NCBI RefSeq assembly: GCF_020283565.1
Contig: NC_060059.1
Coordinates: forward strand, 44,722,572-44,786,571
DNA length: 64,000 nucleotides
From: Trifolium pratense
Taxonomy: Eukaryota > Streptophyta > Magnoliopsida > Fabales > Fabaceae
Direction of reading: 5' to 3'
The position numbers and the translations under genes were made by a program. Below are positions 1 through 11,688 of the stretch, piece after piece; positions within the stretch are counted from its first letter, which is position 1, and each line of letters starts with the position of its first letter. A model generated the notes under the pieces. The model did not search any database. It saw only the letters and a program-made list of their open reading frames with translations, and was not told where the DNA came from.

Positions 1-846
1 GGACCGTTAAAACCGCGGGTTATGCGGGTTAAATCCGCGGGTTAGCCCGTGACCCGCATTCTTTTTTTATATATATAATTAATTACAAAATTTACCATTT
101 ATAAATAATTTGGTTCATATCCAAATCCAACACTTTTAACAAAAAAAAAAAAATGTCTAAACCTAATTATAAAAAGCAATAACACACTCCTATTTTTACT
201 CACGTGGACAACAACACAAAACATCAGGATCCAATTCAAGTGTTACAATGGAGGCATCAAGCAGGAGTGACTATTTTTCTTCAGTTTTCAATTAGTTAAT
301 TATATACATTACTGTTTTGTTTTTGAATCGGTTGGTGGTATTAGATTTTTGGTTGTACTTTTAATATTGGTTTGGATTATTAAATTTCTTTTTTATATTT
401 TGAACAAGTTAAAGTTTTTATTCAATATCATCTGGGTTTATTTTATGGATTTGAAGTATGTGTGGAGAAATAATTACGATAAAAACGAGTTGAATTTTAT
501 TTTAGTTGCATTATTTTCAAAGAGAAGATAGATAAACTCAATGATATATCACAAACTTTATTTATTTTTATTTGTTAGTTCAAGTTATAACATAAAATTA
601 TTAATAATATAGTTTTTTTAGCTTTTATTATATCAATATTTTACTAATTTTGTTTATTTTTTTGAAAAAAGTTTTTTTTTGTAATAGTCTGCGGGTTAAC
701 CGTTTAACCCGCGGGCTTACGCGGACCGAACTCGGACTTAATTTTAAAACTCGTTTATATTTGATGACGGGCTTGTTCGCCCCGTTTAATATGCGGGCTT
801 ATGCGGGGCGGGTTAAACGGGGCGGGCTAGCCCGCATACCCAGCTC
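1..846. mobile_element. Non-autonomous hAT-like element, left end outside window
   Basis: Both ends of this stretch are packed with short direct and inverted copies of GCGGGTTAA-type motifs (about 1-57 and 690-835), while the middle is plain AT-rich DNA. The right edge read on the minus strand begins TAGAGCTGGGTATGCGGGC, the style of terminus seen in plant hAT elements with subterminal repeats. No transposase frame is present, so it would be non-autonomous. The left terminus and the 8-bp target duplication cannot be seen. The class call is from terminal style only. Confidence 0.5.
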
Positions 847-1139
847 TATAAATATATATATTGCATTAACCTTTTTTTTTTTCATTTTAAATTTTGTTAA
901 TACTATATGTTAGTTTAATTTAATCTATTTTAAATTTTGATAATACAATATATTAGTTTAATTTAATCTATTTATTTTACTTTTTATATGTTTCGAATAT
1001 AATTGGTAATTGTCATTCCAAAATATTAATTTTCAATATATTACAAACTTAATATTTATTTTGTCAAAAATGTCAAACTATTATTTTGTAGCGTTTTTTA
1101 TAATATTTATATTTATTATAAAAAATTACAATTTATAAT
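847..1139. other. AT-rich intergenic DNA
   Basis: AT-rich sequence with short repeated phrases (TTAGTTTAATTTAATCTATTT occurs twice with small changes near 911 and 953). I see no gene, RNA or clear element end. Confidence 0.5.
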
Positions 1140-1311
1140 TTGGATATCCAAAAACCGATCCAAATTAAACCGCATAATATTGGATCGGATTGGATCGGAT
1201 TTTTTTTATTTGTCATCCAAAACCGAACCAAACCGCAAATGAATTTATTTTTGGATCGGATGAGTTTTTGCCTCAAAACCGATCCAAACCAAACCGCGAG
1301 CACCCCTAGAC
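1140..1311. mobile_element. hAT-like MITE fragment
   Basis: The segment repeats CCGATCCAAA and GGATCGGAT units in both orientations. Its right edge on the minus strand reads CTAGGGGTGCTCGCGGTTTG, a terminus style common in plant hAT-derived MITEs. A matching left terminus was not found, so the left border is approximate. No coding capacity. Confidence 0.5.
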
Positions 1312-1531
1312 TCGTTCTTCTAAAAGATAAATATGATTTGTGCCTGCCTACTACAATACAACAACTAATATAGTACACTAGCTTTATGTGGGTCCTTATA
1401 CGACCCTGTGTCGTCAAACCACACTTATGTAGGTCCTTACAGCGGCCCTACACACAGTGCTGAAACCTCTGCATTCTGTAAAGTCATGATATTCCCTCGG
1501 ATCCCATATTCCCTCCCACATGCACTACTAT

Positions 1532-1766
1532 TGTTAAGAATAATGGTGATTAGCTACTATATTCCATTAGTTAGTTAGAGTTTATATTAGTTTGTTAGAG
1601 TTTGTTATTAGGTGGTTAGTTAGTTAACCCCTAAATTGCTCTATATAAGAGCTACCATTGTACTATTTTCACGATCTTTTATCAAATATGAATCCTTATG
1701 ATTTTTACTATCTTGAAGACTTTCTAAAGTTTTCTCCATTTTCTCCAAACCATGGAAATCTTAACA
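1532..1766 (+). repeat. Left LTR of the mini element
   Basis: 235 bp, TG...CA bounded. It contains a TATA-like CTATATAAGA at 1641-1650. An ATG at 1688 opens a frame that runs out of the LTR through the primer-binding site into the internal region. Confidence 0.92.
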
Positions 1767-3046
1767 TGGTATCATCGCCTCGGTTTCGATCACCGAGAAT
1801 CCGTCCCGCTTCCGCCATTGTACCGGTACCGGAGAATTCCTCCATTGCTTATCACAAAGAAATTTACACCGTACTTTTTGATCCACCTTCATTTCTAATG
1901 GTTCACTCCATTTTTTGTCACTTGTGGAAGAAATCAAAGATGGAGAAGAAATTCTTGCCACTTCCTCCACTGCGAACTTCAATCTATATTCAAGAACCTT
2001 CCTGCAATTCAATTTCAGAAGCAGAAGATGAAATTTCAAGTTCCTCAGCCTGTGTTCTTGAATCAATTACATTAGATAGCAGTTGCAATTTTAGTTTTGG
2101 TAATTTTTATTCTGAAAGCGTTCCAATCAAGTTGATCAAAGCCGTTAAACCACAGATTGAAGGATGCGCGATCAAGATTGGGGAAATTGCATGTTCCCTT
2201 GCCTCCTTCAACATATCTGAAACTTCACAATCCATGAATACAACAATGAAGGTTAAAGAACTAGAGAAGAAGAAACCTATTGTGAAATTGAGAATTCCTT
2301 CAACATTTGTTGAATATTCTTCTGAATTGATCAAGAAATCGATGGAGATCATCCATGAGGTCGATTCCTTTTGCAACAAAATTCGCTCCATCACCTCCTG
2401 TGTTAGTCATGCTCTTGAAGATACGGTTCGTTTTAATCTCAATCTCGTTTCGTTATACATGTGCTCCTTGCTTCACCACGTCAACAACACAATTCTCACT
2501 GTCGAAACGGTTTTCGATCCCGGCGGTGGAGTTGAACCTCTTTCCGTCGCAACATTTGGTGGTACGATAACCTTGATATCTTCTATGCTGTTAATTTTTC
2601 GTTTGATTATCGTCTTAGTTGTTGAATTTTCCGGTGAATTCACCGTCACTGTTGTTGATCCCGGTGGAAATCGTCTGATGAGTTTGATGCGTTCAATTAG
2701 TTTGTTACTGTCACAATCCCTCCAGAAACAACAAAATGCTTCAAGAGAGGGAAGCCTTGAATTCCTTATTTGTTTTCGCCCTGGATCGTTTTCTCTCCTG
2801 TCTAAGCAAATTCTGATGGAGAATCATTTTTTGGTGATGGTGGATGCTTGTGGCAGTGAAGAGTATGTCAGAGTATTGATTCTGGTGGAAATCGCCGCTG
2901 CCGCTCACCGTGAATTCACTAGCGTCGTTCATTGTTACAAAAGGGATGTGAGCAGAAAATTGATGTTGAATCGCAACTGCAAATCTGATTATCTGAAAAT
3001 GACATCAAAGCACTGCGTTTTGCACAGGTCTGCTGGAAGAGCTTGA
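1688..3046 (+). CDS. Unrecognised 452-residue frame inside the mini LTR element
   Basis: The frame opens at the first ATG in the left LTR (MNPYDFYYLEDFLKF...), crosses the primer-binding site without a stop, and fills most of the internal region. I do not recognise the product. It has no zinc knuckle, no DSG protease motif, no integrase HHCC and no reverse transcriptase YVDD box. The middle has lysine- and serine-rich stretches and one hydrophobic run near residues 295-315 (ISSMLLIFRLIIVLVVEF). DPGG occurs twice and related Pro/Gly-rich sequence recurs. It may be a captured host fragment, a remnant gag-like frame, or a chance frame. Nearly 1.4 kb without a stop in AT-rich DNA argues mildly against chance. 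Translation is unproven. Confidence 0.4.
   Translation: MNPYDFYYLEDFLKFSPFSPNHGNLNMVSSPRFRSPRIRPASAIVPVPENSSIAYHKEIYTVLFDPPSFLMVHSIFCHLWKKSKMEKKFLPLPPLRTSIYIQEPSCNSISEAEDEISSSSACVLESITLDSSCNFSFGNFYSESVPIKLIKAVKPQIEGCAIKIGEIACSLASFNISETSQSMNTTMKVKELEKKKPIVKLRIPSTFVEYSSELIKKSMEIIHEVDSFCNKIRSITSCVSHALEDTVRFNLNLVSLYMCSLLHHVNNTILTVETVFDPGGGVEPLSVATFGGTITLISSMLLIFRLIIVLVVEFSGEFTVTVVDPGGNRLMSLMRSISLLLSQSLQKQQNASREGSLEFLICFRPGSFSLLSKQILMENHFLVMVDACGSEEYVRVLILVEIAAAAHREFTSVVHCYKRDVSRKLMLNRNCKSDYLKMTSKHCVLHRSAGRA
1767..1780 (+). promoter_or_regulatory. Primer-binding site (initiator tRNA-Met type)
   Basis: TGGTATCATCGCC directly follows the LTR end. The first eight bases match the usual plant Copia site complementary to initiator tRNA-Met, and the rest is diverged. 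Confidence 0.75.
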
Positions 3047-3328
3047 AACAACGTCAGAAGCTGCGTTTTGAGCAAAAACACTGCGTTTGAATTTTAGAAG
3101 TTTTTTTTGCTTCCAGTTGCTGATGGAGAATTGCTTTCTTCTATTGGGTCTGGGTCTAAAACCTTGTTGAGTTGCAGTCTTGGCCTCTCATACTTTCCTA
3201 CCAGTTCTATGTTTTTTTGTTGTTGCTAGTTTACCCTCATTTCTCCATTAGTTACTATAGTATAGTTAATCATTTGTATTTTCATTGTGATTCAAACTCA
3301 AATTGGAAAATTTTCCAATGTTGAGTTT

Positions 3329-3337
3329 GAGGGAGGA
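3329..3337 (+). promoter_or_regulatory. Polypurine tract of the mini element
   Basis: GAGGGAGGA lies directly before the right LTR, the expected plus-strand primer position. Confidence 0.8.
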
Positions 3338-3572
3338 TGTTAAGAATAATGGTGATTAGCTAGTATCTTCCATTAGTTAGCTAGAGTTTATATTAGTTTG
3401 TTAGAGTTTGTTATTAGGTGGTTAGTTAGTTAACCCCTAAATTGCTCTATATAAGAGCTACCATTGTACTATTTTCACGATCTTTTATCAAATATGAATC
3501 CTTATGATTTTTACTATCTTGAAGACTTTCTAAAGTTTTCTCCATTTTCTCCAAACCATGGAAATCTTAACA
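3338..3572 (+). repeat. Right LTR of the mini element
   Basis: 235 bp. It differs from the left LTR at three sites, all within the first 60 bp. It is followed by the duplicated target ACTAT. Confidence 0.92.
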
Positions 3573-3692
3573 ACTATCTCAACTTCTTGCTTATACATTA
3601 AGTTATTTTTCCATTAAATAAAAGTATTATATATTTGTAATTTCTAATAAATAAAATAACATTTTTTAAACTATACTCTAAAGTATATAAAG

Positions 3693-4054
3693 CTTAATTA
3701 GTCTATTGATCTCTTAAAGGCATTTTATGTTTCACAATGATCGCTTAAAAAAAAATCTGGATTGGTCCTTAAAGACACATTTGTTTTTCACATTGGTCCT
3801 TTCCATCAATTTTTTAAAAAAAACATTAGTTTTAATTGACTAAATTATGAATGTCATTAAACGTAGGTGATCCACCAAAAACCTTATTAATTTTTAAAAT
3901 TTCAACTATTGGAATTTTTGTTATATTTAGAGTTAAAATTTAATAAAAATGATTAATATAGCAAACATATATATTTTTAAGGATCAATCCAGACATTTTT
4001 TTCTTTAACCTAAAATTTCTTTTAAGTGACCAATAAACTAATAAACTAATTAAG
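3693..4054. mobile_element. MITE-like element with ~60-bp imperfect inverted repeats, in the kinase gene promoter
   Basis: The left arm begins CTTAATTAGTCTATTGATC and ends near TCTGGATTGGTCCTT. The right arm is its imperfect reverse complement (AAGGATCAATCCAGACA...AACTAATTAAG). The core is AT-rich and non-coding. It lies about 190 bp upstream of the receptor-kinase start codon, so it sits within or beside that promoter. Superfamily uncertain; no unambiguous target duplication. Confidence 0.6.
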
Positions 4055-4245
4055 TATGATTCTTGAGCCTTTTTCTAACATGAAAAAGAAAAAGTTGATA
4101 AAGTGGGTTATTTAGCAGCAGAAAACACAACACAAAGCTTCTATTCTATTTCGCCACCCTTGCTTTATAGTAGTTAACTTCAGATCCTACTTTCTCACCA
4201 TTTCTATGCTCATTTCTTCTCGCTGAAGAATTCTCCATAGTTGAA

Positions 4246-7200
4246 ATGGAACCTTTCTTTCTCTCCGCTCTCTCATTCATCCTCTTACTTTTCTTCCCTT
4301 TTTCCTCTGCTCAGATGCCAGGTAGTTAGTTACACTCACTCTTCTTCTTTTTCTCTTCCACTGAGGTTTACACAAAGATTGAGTCTTTTTCTCCTTTACT
4401 ACTCATTTCTTGCATGCCTTCTAGTTTTTGATTAATGTTTGTCCTTGTGCTCTGTTTCCTCTGTTCTCTTGCAATGGTTCTTGTTAATATTGCTGCTTCT
4501 TTTCCATGTTGTGATTTATTATAACCTCAATTCTGAAAACAACTTTACCAATTCCTTTCTCTTTCAATTTCAAAGATTCAATCTTGATGTGTTTTATTTG
4601 CACATGAATGGCTTACTTATTGTATACATAATGGAACACTGATTAATCTGTTTTTAGTGTTACTTTGTTTACAAGGTGGAACTTAAGAGATATATATATT
4701 TCTTGCTGTGTGATATTCGTAGCTAGAATTGATTGTAAAGTTAATTAATATCATCTATGCTTTTAATTTGTGATGATATTCACGTTGTTAAACAGGTTTT
4801 GTAAGTTTGGACTGTGGAGGTGATAAAAATTTCACCGATGAAATTGGTCTTAAATGGACTCCTGATGATAAGATTACTTATGGAGATATAAGTACTATTT
4901 CGGTTGCCAACGAGACACGGAAGCAATACACGACACTTAGACACTTTCCTGCCGATTCCAGAAAATACTGCTATACACTTGATGTTGTCAGTAGGACAAG
5001 GTATCTACTGAGGGCAACATTCTTGTATGGAGACTTTGATAACAACAATGTTTATCCGAAATTTGACATTTCTATTGGGGCTACTGATTGGTCTACTATT
5101 GTTATATCTGATGCAAACACTATAGAAGTAAGAGAAATTATTTTTTTGGCTTCAAGTCCTACTGTTAGTGTATGTCTATCCAATGCAACAACTGGGCAGC
5201 CATTCATATCTACACTTGAACTTAGGCAATTCAACGGTTCAGTTTACTTTACATTCTTTGAGGAAGACTTTTACCTCAGCGTCTCTGCGAGGATAAATTT
5301 TGGTGCAGAGAGTGATGCCCCAGTTAGGTAATGAGCCGACTCTCTGCTGCTCCATAGTCTGCTGCTTTGCAAATTAGGTCCTGTTTGGATAAACAAAATT
5401 AAGCGCTTATAACACAAACACTTATCAAATAAATGCATTCGTATAAATTATTTGTATAACAAAAGATGTATAAATTATTTCTATAGCAAAAGATAAAATA
5501 AATACAAACTGTTTTCATATGAGCTATAACTATAAGTGTATGTTTCTGTGATATCAGGTATCCTGATGACCCGTTTGATAGAATTTGGGAGTCAGATTCT
5601 GTCAAGAAAGCAAATTACCTCGTTGACGTTGCTTATGGAACCGAGAAAATTTCCACCAATGTATCAATTGATACCAACAGAGATGAAATGCCACCAGTGA
5701 AAGTAATGCAGACAGCTGTAGTAGGTACAAATGGATCTCTAACATACCGGTTGAACTTGGATGGTTTTCCTGCTATGGGACGGGCATTCAGCTATCTTGC
5801 AGAGATAGAAGATTTTCCGCATAATGAATCTCGAAAATTCAGGCTAGTACTTCCAGGCCAGACGGAAATTAGTAAGGCCGTGGTAAATATCGAAGAGAAT
5901 GCTCCAGGAAAATATTGTGTTTATGAACCGGGATTTAACAATGTATCCCTACCGTTTGTGATGTCCTTTAAATTAGCCAAAACATCTGATTCTTCCAAGG
6001 GTCCTCTTCTCAATGCCATGGAGATTAATAAGTATCTAGAGAAAAATGATGGCTCTCCTGATGGTAAGTATCCACCTTATGATATGTTATAGAGTATGTC
6101 CTTTAAATTTTTTTTGAAGCATTATGATTCATGTATGTAGTACTTGGATTGGATGGTTTGCAGGAGAAGCTATATCTAGTGTACTTTCTCACTACTCGTC
6201 AGCAGATTGGGCACAAGAAGGGGGTGATCCATGTTTACCTGTTCCTTGGTCGTGGGTCCGATGTAGCTCAGATCAACAGCCAAGAATAGTTTCAATGTAA
6301 TTGTTCATATTTCTTGAAGTTTTATTTTGTCTGTACATTCATTCATATTCCTAGCTTAGCCTCGGGACAAAAAAAAGAAAAAACTTCTTATACAGAACAC
6401 TCAATTTGGTGATCTGGTAACAGTTACATTGTGTTGCTATTGGTGACAGTTTGTTGTCTGGGAAAAACATGACGGGCGATATTCCTTTGGACATCACCAA
6501 ATTGACTGGTCTGGTTGAAATGTAAGTTTTATATTGCTTTCTTATTTGGCTTCAGTGAAATTGCTGATGTCTACTGTTTTGTATATCAAACTTGTGTCAT
6601 GATGCAGATGGCTTGATGGAAATATGCTAACAGGCCCAATACCAGATTTCACCGGATGCATGTACTTAAAGATAATGTAATTGCTGATAAGTTCATCCCC
6701 CAGGATTCATCTGATTCATATTTTGTTAGTTTAATAAAGTTAACTACAACCTCTTTTTCTTCTCCAGTCATCTTGAGAACAATCAGTTGGCGGGTGTGCT
6801 CCCAGCCTCTTTGGGGAGCCTTCCGAATTTGAAGGAACTGTAAGCTATCTCGAATTGACAATGCGTTGTTTTATCAAAATTGGAAATTGGCATACTTTGG
6901 TACAACCAAATATAACTTTAAGAGCTTAGTAAATAGTATGTGTGCACGTGTGACGCATGCTCACAAATATTATTGACTTTTACAAGTCATATATCCATTT
7001 GTTTTGATATTATGTTTATAACTGTTGCAGGTATGTCCAGAACAATATGTTATCTGGATCTGTACCGTCAGAACTTTTGAGCAAATCTTTGCTGTTTAAG
7101 TGAGTACTGTTTTCACTAGTATAAACTTGAGCATAGTGCAGCATATCACATGTAAAAGTAAAGAAAATTATTGGCAAGTTACATGTTAGACTTTTAGCAT

Positions 7201-9522
7201 AATCTCTCGATTTCCAACTTTCTGTGGGATGAATCATGTTGATTTATTGCTTAAATAAATAATGCCAGTATCTGTCAGCCAATACGACAGTGTGCACTCG
7301 GTACATTTAACATTCTGAACTTCTTTCCTCGAAATACCATTGCTTCAAAATCAATCAATATATTTCTTCTAAGTTTATTCTTATTACTTTTTCTCTACAA
7401 GTTTTCTAATTCCCTCATCACCATATTTACATAACGGCTGCTACTTTTATTTCTGTCCTCAACAGCTACTCCGGAAACAACGGTCTTAATAAAGGAAGCA
7501 GAAAAAACAATCAATTGTATGTCATTATTGGTTCAGCAGTTGGGGCCGCCATTTTACTTTTGGCTACTATTATATCATGTTTGTGTATGCATAAGGGAAA
7601 GAGTAAATACTACGATCAAGGTAGGGTTCTAAATCAAAAACTACATATCATTACTTCTGAGATTTGAGATGGTAGTAGTACCTGATATATTTTCTTTGCA
7701 GACCACCTTGTTTCACTCTCTACTCAAAACCTGGAATCTAAGAGTGATGGCCATGCAGAAGTTGCTCACTGCTTCAGTTTTTCTGAAATTGAAAGCTCCA
7801 CAAATAATTTTGAGAAGAAAATTGGATCTGGAGGTTTTGGAGTTGTTTACTATGGGAAACAGAAAGATGGAAGAGAAATAGCAGTTAAAGTTTTAACTAG
7901 TAATTCATATCAAGGCAAAAAAGAGTTCTCAAATGAGGTAACCGGCATTTCATTAACAACTTTAAGTGATCTAACATTGCAGCCTTCACGGCTTAATTTA
8001 CCAGTTACATCTTCATATTATGCTCTATGATTTTCCGACTAAATCATGTTGGAATTGAAAAATGAAAAGACATTGATGTACTTGTTGCATTTTTTGTTTA
8101 AATCTTGTGATTCAGGTGACTCTTCTGTCAAGGATACATCACAGAAACTTAGTACAGCTTCTAGGTTATTGCCGAGAAGAAGGGAATAGTATTCTTATTT
8201 ATGAGTTCATGCATAATGGAACTCTCAAGGAACATCTTTATGGTAAGCCTGCATGATTTTAAATCAAGCATCAATAATAAATTTCCATATGGTCAATTCT
8301 GTTATGCTGTGCCTAACTTGCAGGCCCATTAACACACGGACGGAGTATTAATTGGATTAAGCGACTTGAGATCGCCGAAGATTCTGCCAAAGGTTTATAT
8401 CATTTAAGGCTATTGTATTAATACATATGAATATTATGAATTTAATTGTTATGCACCGTTAGTGTAAAGTTATTTTATACACGCATCCAATGTATAAAAT
8501 AACTTTACACCGATAGTGTATACAAATTAAATTGATGAATATTTCCCCTAACTGTTAGATTACAATGTATGAACTGAATTATTGTTGTGTTTGTTCAGGG
8601 ATTGAGTATCTACACACGGGATGTGTCCCAGCAGTTATCCATAGAGACCTAAAAAGCAGCAACATTCTTCTTGACAGGCACATGAGAGCTAAGGTTTCAG
8701 ATTTTGGGCTTTCGAAACTTGCTGTTGATGGAGCCTCTCACGTCTCTAGCATAGTTCGTGGTACAGTAGGATATCTGGATCCTGAGTAAGACGACCTTAA
8801 CTATTTTTTACATAATTAATTTTGTTTGTTTGTTTGTTTCTTAAGTTGATTGATTACCTTATCAAAGTGCTTATCATTCATTGTAACTATATATGCTCTA
8901 ATTAATAGGTACTATATTTCTCAGCAGCTAACTGACAAGAGCGATGTTTATAGTTTTGGGGTAATTCTTCTTGAACTCATATCTGGTCAAGAAGCAATAT
9001 CTAATGATAGCTTTGGTGCTAATTGCAGAAACATAGTCCAATGGGTGAGTCTTCTTTCCAACATATTATGTTACTTGACTTACCATATGTTTGGTATGGG
9101 CGTGAATATGTCAGAATCACAGTAGATCATACTAAGGCAAGGCCTAAGTAACAAAATAAGATGTTTGTGACAATGTGACATGACTCATGCAGGCAAAAAT
9201 GCACATTGAGAGTGGTGATATACAAGGTATAATAGATCCAGCATTACGAGGAGACTATGACTTACAATCAATGTGGAAAATAGCAGAGAAAGCGTTGATG
9301 TGCGTTCAAGCACATGGACACATGAGGCCATCAATATCAGAAGTTGTGAAAGAAATTCAAGACGCAATTGCTATTGAAAGAGAGGCAGAAAGCATCTCAG
9401 AGGATGAGAATATGACAAGAAATTCAGTTCACTCTTCCATCAACATGGGTTCTATGGATCTTGCTGCAGCGGAGAATTACCTCGCTATTGATGATTCCAT
9501 TGCACGCCCCGCACCACGATAG
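4246..9522 (+). CDS. Malectin-like LRR receptor-like serine/threonine kinase (At2g37050 type)
   Basis: Fifteen exons join in frame to 922 codons plus stop: 4246-4321, 4796-5327, 5558-6063, 6164-6296, 6450-6521, 6608-6676, 6768-6839, 7031-7099, 7466-7620, 7702-7937, 8116-8242, 8324-8392, 8599-8785, 8909-9044, 9193-9522, all GT-AG. A hydrophobic signal peptide covers residues 1-24. A malectin-like ectodomain starts FVSLDCGG and runs to about residue 370. GGDPC and W-W-x-C motifs precede about three LRRs, each on a 69-72-nt exon as is usual. One membrane span lies at about 528-551. The cytoplasmic kinase has the GSGGFG loop (603-608), Lys624, HRDLKSSN with Asp722, and DFG at 740-742, so it is an RD kinase expected to be active. 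It would act at the plasma membrane; ligand unknown. Family assignment is by remembered similarity to Arabidopsis At2g37050 and is strong. Intron 12 has an unusual GTTTAT donor and carries a hairpin repeat. Confidence 0.95.
8462..8510. repeat. Perfect 19-bp inverted repeat (MITE-like) in kinase intron 12
   Basis: GTGTAAAGTTATTTTATAC at 8462-8480 is the exact reverse complement of 8492-8510, with an 11-nt loop. Weaker pairing extends outward (CACCGTTAGTG against CACCGATAGTG type sequence). It probably derives from a short MITE within the 206-nt intron. Confidence 0.75.
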
Positions 9523-10079
9523 AATAATGTAATATGCCACAAATTTTGACTATTTTTTCCCCTCTCTCTTTCTGTATATTCAAAACTGCTAATCTTTTAT
9601 ATTATAAGCTTGTATACACAAGCAAACCCTAAACCCTAATTTGTTTTTCCTGTTTTCCCTCCATTTTATCTTGCAATTTTTATTAAAAAATAATACAATT
9701 TTGTCTTGATTAGGATTCAAAACCGCAACCCTTCAATGGAAGGCAATATTTCCAACCACTATAGCAAGTATACCATTTGTGATTAAAATTATGTGCAATA
9801 ATTGATAAGCACCATCAATTTTAAAAGTATATCATATGAAAATTATTGTTGATTATATTATTCACCACGAAATATTTTTATGTCTTTCCCGATCAATGAT
9901 TTTTTTTTCTACCGGATCATAAATTTAGAGAATAATTATCATGTGAAATTTGGAAAGTTATTATCACGTGTGATTTGGAAAGTTATTATCAAACTCAATT
10001 CTGCTAAATCAATTTTTTTTTTTTTGCAATACAACCAAACACAACCATAGTCATGTCACTAATTAATATTGATCATCTG
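9523..10079. other. 3' flank of the kinase gene and intergenic DNA
   Basis: The first ~100 bp is probably kinase 3' UTR. A short CCCTAAACCCTAA (two telomere-like units, near 9627) is too brief to matter. The rest is AT-rich without a gene that I can support. Confidence 0.5.
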
Positions 10080-10087
10080 ACGTGAGA

Positions 10088-10252
10088 ATTCCTTTTAAAT
10101 TTCAACAGAGACAATTTCCTATAATGATTTCTTTTGCGATGACTATTAATAAGAGTCAGGGACAATCTTTAAAGCATGTTGGGATATATCTTTCGTCGCC
10201 GGTGTTTTCACATGGTCAGTTGTATGTTGCAATTTCAAGAGTTACTTCTTGA
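10088..10252 (+). pseudogene. C-terminal scrap of a Helitron PIF1-like helicase
   Basis: One frame translates to a peptide containing [10 protein letters not shown], then [20 protein letters not shown] and SRVTS before a stop. This is the conserved C-terminal end of the Rep/helicase carried by plant Helitrons, where the superfamily 1 helicase motifs around K-S-Q-G and V-A-x-S-R lie. Everything upstream (Rep domain and most of the helicase) is missing, so this is a remnant. A Helitron-like 3' terminus follows 250 bp downstream. Confidence 0.85.
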
Positions 10253-10479
10253 AAAGGATTAAAAATATTGATCATCGATGATAACAGTGAAGATACGACT
10301 AAGAATTCGAATGTGGTCTATAAGGAAGTCTTCCGTAATATAACATAATTTTCTTTGTATGAATATTTATCCAAAATTATTGTTGAACTATCGTTTAATG
10401 TTACTCAACTTTTTTCATATAACTTACATTATCGAAATTATCGCATCTTATTTAATCATTATATATCTTACGATTAATC

Positions 10480-10509
10480 AGACTCGTGCGATACGGGTCG
10501 ATGTTCTAG
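10480..10509 (+). mobile_element. Helitron 3' terminus (hairpin plus CTAG)
   Basis: GACTCGTGCGATACGGGTC forms an imperfect hairpin. It is followed within 10 bases by CTAG and then T, matching the Helitron rule of a subterminal hairpin and a CTRR end inserted at an A/T target. It closes the remnant that carries the helicase scrap upstream. Confidence 0.75.
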
Positions 10510-10891
10510 TGTTATGTAAATGAATTTACAAATACCATTGAATTTCGCTGACACATTGTAAAATTATGAGTTTGAACTCCTCAACCTAATAATATGTGTA
10601 CCATTAACCCTTTGCCCCTAATCTCAGGGTACTTGTACTACTGTTCCCAATGTTGGCTAGTTATATTCTCTCTTAGTTTGGAATTAGAAGTTTTGTCACG
10701 AGATCACTTAATCCTTTGAGTTTATTCTATAATATGATCAATATTAAGAATAAAGCATTACAACGGAGATAATAATAGATAATAAACTGAATAGTAATTA
10801 ATATAAACTTTTTCTAACCAAATTACATAATTTGAAGCATTCGTAGAAGAGTTCATCTACTCGACCTAATCTAAAGAGGTTTAACTACTCA
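10510..10891. other. Intergenic DNA, nothing recognised
   Basis: AT-rich sequence between two Helitron pieces. No gene, RNA or clear repeat border is visible. Confidence 0.5.
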
Positions 10892-10896
10892 TCTAT

Positions 10897-10897
10897 A

Positions 10898-10989
<92 letters not shown>
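10897..10989. repeat. (AT)n microsatellite
   Basis: About 90 bp of nearly uninterrupted AT dinucleotides just inside the Helitron 5' end. Confidence 0.95.
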
Positions 10990-10992
<3 letters not shown>

Positions 10993-11101
10993 CCTAGATA
11001 GTTCTTCTATCACTAATCTAACCCTAATTGTATCAATCAATCATAGCCTTTAAATTATTTTCTTCTATTTAAAATTAAATGTAACAATTTTAATTACAAC
11101 C

Positions 11102-11612
11102 TGTTGTGAATTCGATAAAATCACACCAATAATAATCTTGATGTGTGGAGCAAATACGATTAAGCAATCAAAATAAGCGAACGGCAATAATAATCACAAA
11201 TAATGATAAACGGCGAGAAAGAAAAGGACACAATAAATTGTTTACCCAGTTCAGTCAATGTGACCTACTCTAGGGGAGAGAGCAGCTCTCCGTTCCACTA
11301 TCAAACTTTGTTCCTTGATAACAATGAGATTCTCAAAAGAGTTACAAGAAAATAGAGTTATCCTATTTCTACCCTTTTCCCAAATCTCTTCCCGTGACCA
11401 AGAGATTTCAATGAAAGTGTTTCCCAAGGTGATAGAATGATTACCCAACCCTAGAGTCTATACAAGATGTTTCTCTTATAACCCTAGTATGTATGTTGGC
11501 CTCAGAAACCCTAAAAACAACTTAAAAATCAGAAAAAACGCATTGCCTATAAATAGGCTCGCGCAGGCTTAACTTGTTTTTTTCTGATCATAATTTCAAG
11601 GCAATTACAACA
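11102..11612 (-). repeat. 3' LTR of the Tork-type element (511 bp)
   Basis: It matches the other LTR except for two substitutions and the absence of 75 bp around the GCTCGCGCAGGCT segment near 11571. Confidence 0.93.
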
Positions 11613-11688
11613 ATTCTCCACCTTGCCTTTAAATTGATGGTGATGCCAACTTCCCACCAACCATCATGCTGCTCTCTCCAACCTCCGT

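Larger units (their letters stand above)
1532..3572 (+). mobile_element. Mini LTR retrotransposon (2.0 kb), complete
   Basis: Two 235-bp long terminal repeats (1532-1766 and 3338-3572) start TGTTAAG and end CTTAACA. A primer-binding site TGGTATCATCGCC follows the left LTR directly at 1767. A purine tract GAGGGAGGA (3329-3337) abuts the right LTR. The flanks carry a perfect 5-bp target duplication ACTAT (1527-1531 and 3573-3577). The LTRs differ at three positions (about 1.3%), which implies insertion around a million years ago at commonly used plant rates. There is no gag, protease, integrase or reverse transcriptase, so it must be mobilised by another Copia-type element. Confidence 0.93.

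Noticed and set aside
2674..2700. CTGATGA inside the mini LTR element, suggesting a retrozyme hammerhead ribozyme
   Set aside because: No GAAA box at the right distance and no pairing stems around it. The LTRs themselves lack the core, so it is a chance match.
9624..9642. CCCTAAACCCTAA, telomere repeat-like
   Set aside because: Two units only. Short telomere-like motifs are common in plant DNA; no interstitial telomere array.
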